A DNA stretch of 64,000 nt, from positions 15,766,537 through 15,830,536 of the forward strand of contig CM055884.1 of assembly GCA_029582165.1 (NCBI GenBank). The letters run 5' to 3'. Under the pieces are notes generated by a model. The model was not told the origin of the DNA, searched no databases, and saw only the letters and a list, made by a program, of their open reading frames with translations. Made by a program: the position numbers and the translations under genes. Positions 63,719 through 64,000 of the stretch are shown in pieces; positions within the stretch are counted from its first letter, which is position 1; every line of letters begins with the position of its first letter. This stretch comes from Portulaca oleracea. Its lineage: Eukaryota; Streptophyta; Magnoliopsida; Caryophyllales; Portulacaceae.

Positions 63719-64000
63719 CGCCTAACAATACATGACATCACCGCCGCCGCTAATACGCGACACTTCACATCAGCCGCCGCTAATACGCGACACTTCACAT
63801 CACCGCCGTCGCTAATACGCCGACATTCACCATCACCGCCGTCGCTAATACGCGATCGCCACCATCACCGCCGTCGCTAATACGACATTCACATCACCGC
63901 CGCCGCTAATACGCCGACACTTCACATCACCGCCGCCGCTAATACGCCGACATTCACATCACCGCCGCCGCTAATACGCGACACTTCACATCGCCCGCCG
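63719..64000. repeat. GC-rich minisatellite running off the window end
   Basis: About nine copies of a 30-34 bp unit, CCGCCGCTAATACGCGACAC followed by TTCACATCA, with variants (CGCCGTCGCTAATACG; GACATTCACCATCA). The array continues past 64000. Confidence 0.9.

Larger units (their letters stand above)
55089..64000 (+). mobile_element. Tat-type LTR retrotransposon (element 2), right end outside window, no pol seen
   Basis: It begins with a 1,258 bp LTR and a perfect tRNA-Arg-type PBS, followed by gag and protease closely related to element 1. Where element 1 enters RT (after the AATAAGATGAAC/ATGAACCCTTAAAAGAAC text at 60646-60720) the sequence instead passes into non-coding DNA. That DNA is rich in AACCC-GGGTT palindromes. 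No RT, RNase H or integrase is seen up to the window end and no 3' LTR is reached. Either it is a gag-pro-only non-autonomous form, or pol was deleted. Confidence 0.75.

Noticed and set aside
63719..64000. CRISPR-like array of regular repeats
   Set aside because: Repeats are directly tandem without unique spacers and the genome is a plant.

Overview
This is a repeat-dense stretch of a plant nuclear genome, most likely an angiosperm and probably a eudicot. The evidence is Tat/Ogre-type Ty3 retrotransposons with two RNase H domains, an Athila-like element primed by tRNA-Asp, a CRM-like chromovirus, Stowaway and Harbinger-like MITEs, an L1-type LINE remnant, intron-bearing plant mobile domain genes and a nepenthesin/CDR1-type aspartic protease. 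I see no rRNA, tRNA, CRISPR or bacterial feature. Nearly every coding stretch carries stops or frameshifts, so the window is mostly decaying transposon DNA. The only recognisable host-type gene is the aspartic protease relic at 50383-51741.

Layout: 1-25874 is a Tat element on the minus strand ('element 0'), whose 3' end lies left of the window. Its 5' LTR is 24210-25874, followed leftward by gag, protease, RT, RNase H, archaeal-type RNase H and integrase. Two intron-containing antisense genes (plus strand) then sit between integrase and the missing 3' LTR. Two later insertions split its coding region: an Athila-like gag-pro-only element (9138-16859, target duplication gcatg) and a large-deletion CRM-like element (17285-19614, target duplication ttctc). 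A Harbinger-like MITE (841-1433) interrupts an exon of one antisense gene. From 25875 to 31255 there is an inverted scrap of the same LTR family, a gutted LINE, a Helitron-like terminus and several small inverted-repeat elements in AT-rich DNA.

31256-about 49156 is a second, nearly complete Tat element on the plus strand ('element 1', about 17.9 kb). It has both LTRs, a degenerate PBS, gag-pro-RT-RNase H-aRNase H-integrase, and the same pair of antisense genes (DUF7745-like, then plant mobile domain) on the minus strand. 49157-55088 is an AT-rich island with the aspartic protease pseudogene and a cluster of MITEs and foldback elements. 55089-64000 is the left part of a third Tat-type element ('element 2', plus strand). 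It has a 5' LTR, a perfect PBS and gag-pro but no RT, RNase H or integrase; its 3' end lies beyond the window.

The most unusual signals are four. (i) Family-specific palindromes (AAAACCC-4 nt-GGGTTTT in element 1, AACCC-4 nt-GGGTT in element 2, GAGGCCGATCGGCCTC in element 0) recur in LTRs and next to the antisense promoters, in element 1 as 76-80 bp minisatellites with GGCCCA motifs. (ii) A two-gene antisense cassette with its own TATA boxes and introns is conserved between two divergent Tat elements. (iii) A PBS look-alike (TGGCGACTC) sits inside the LTRs of all three Tat elements, next to a hairpin. (iv) A non-coding block is shared between the Athila-like 3' UTR and the 3' region of element 2.
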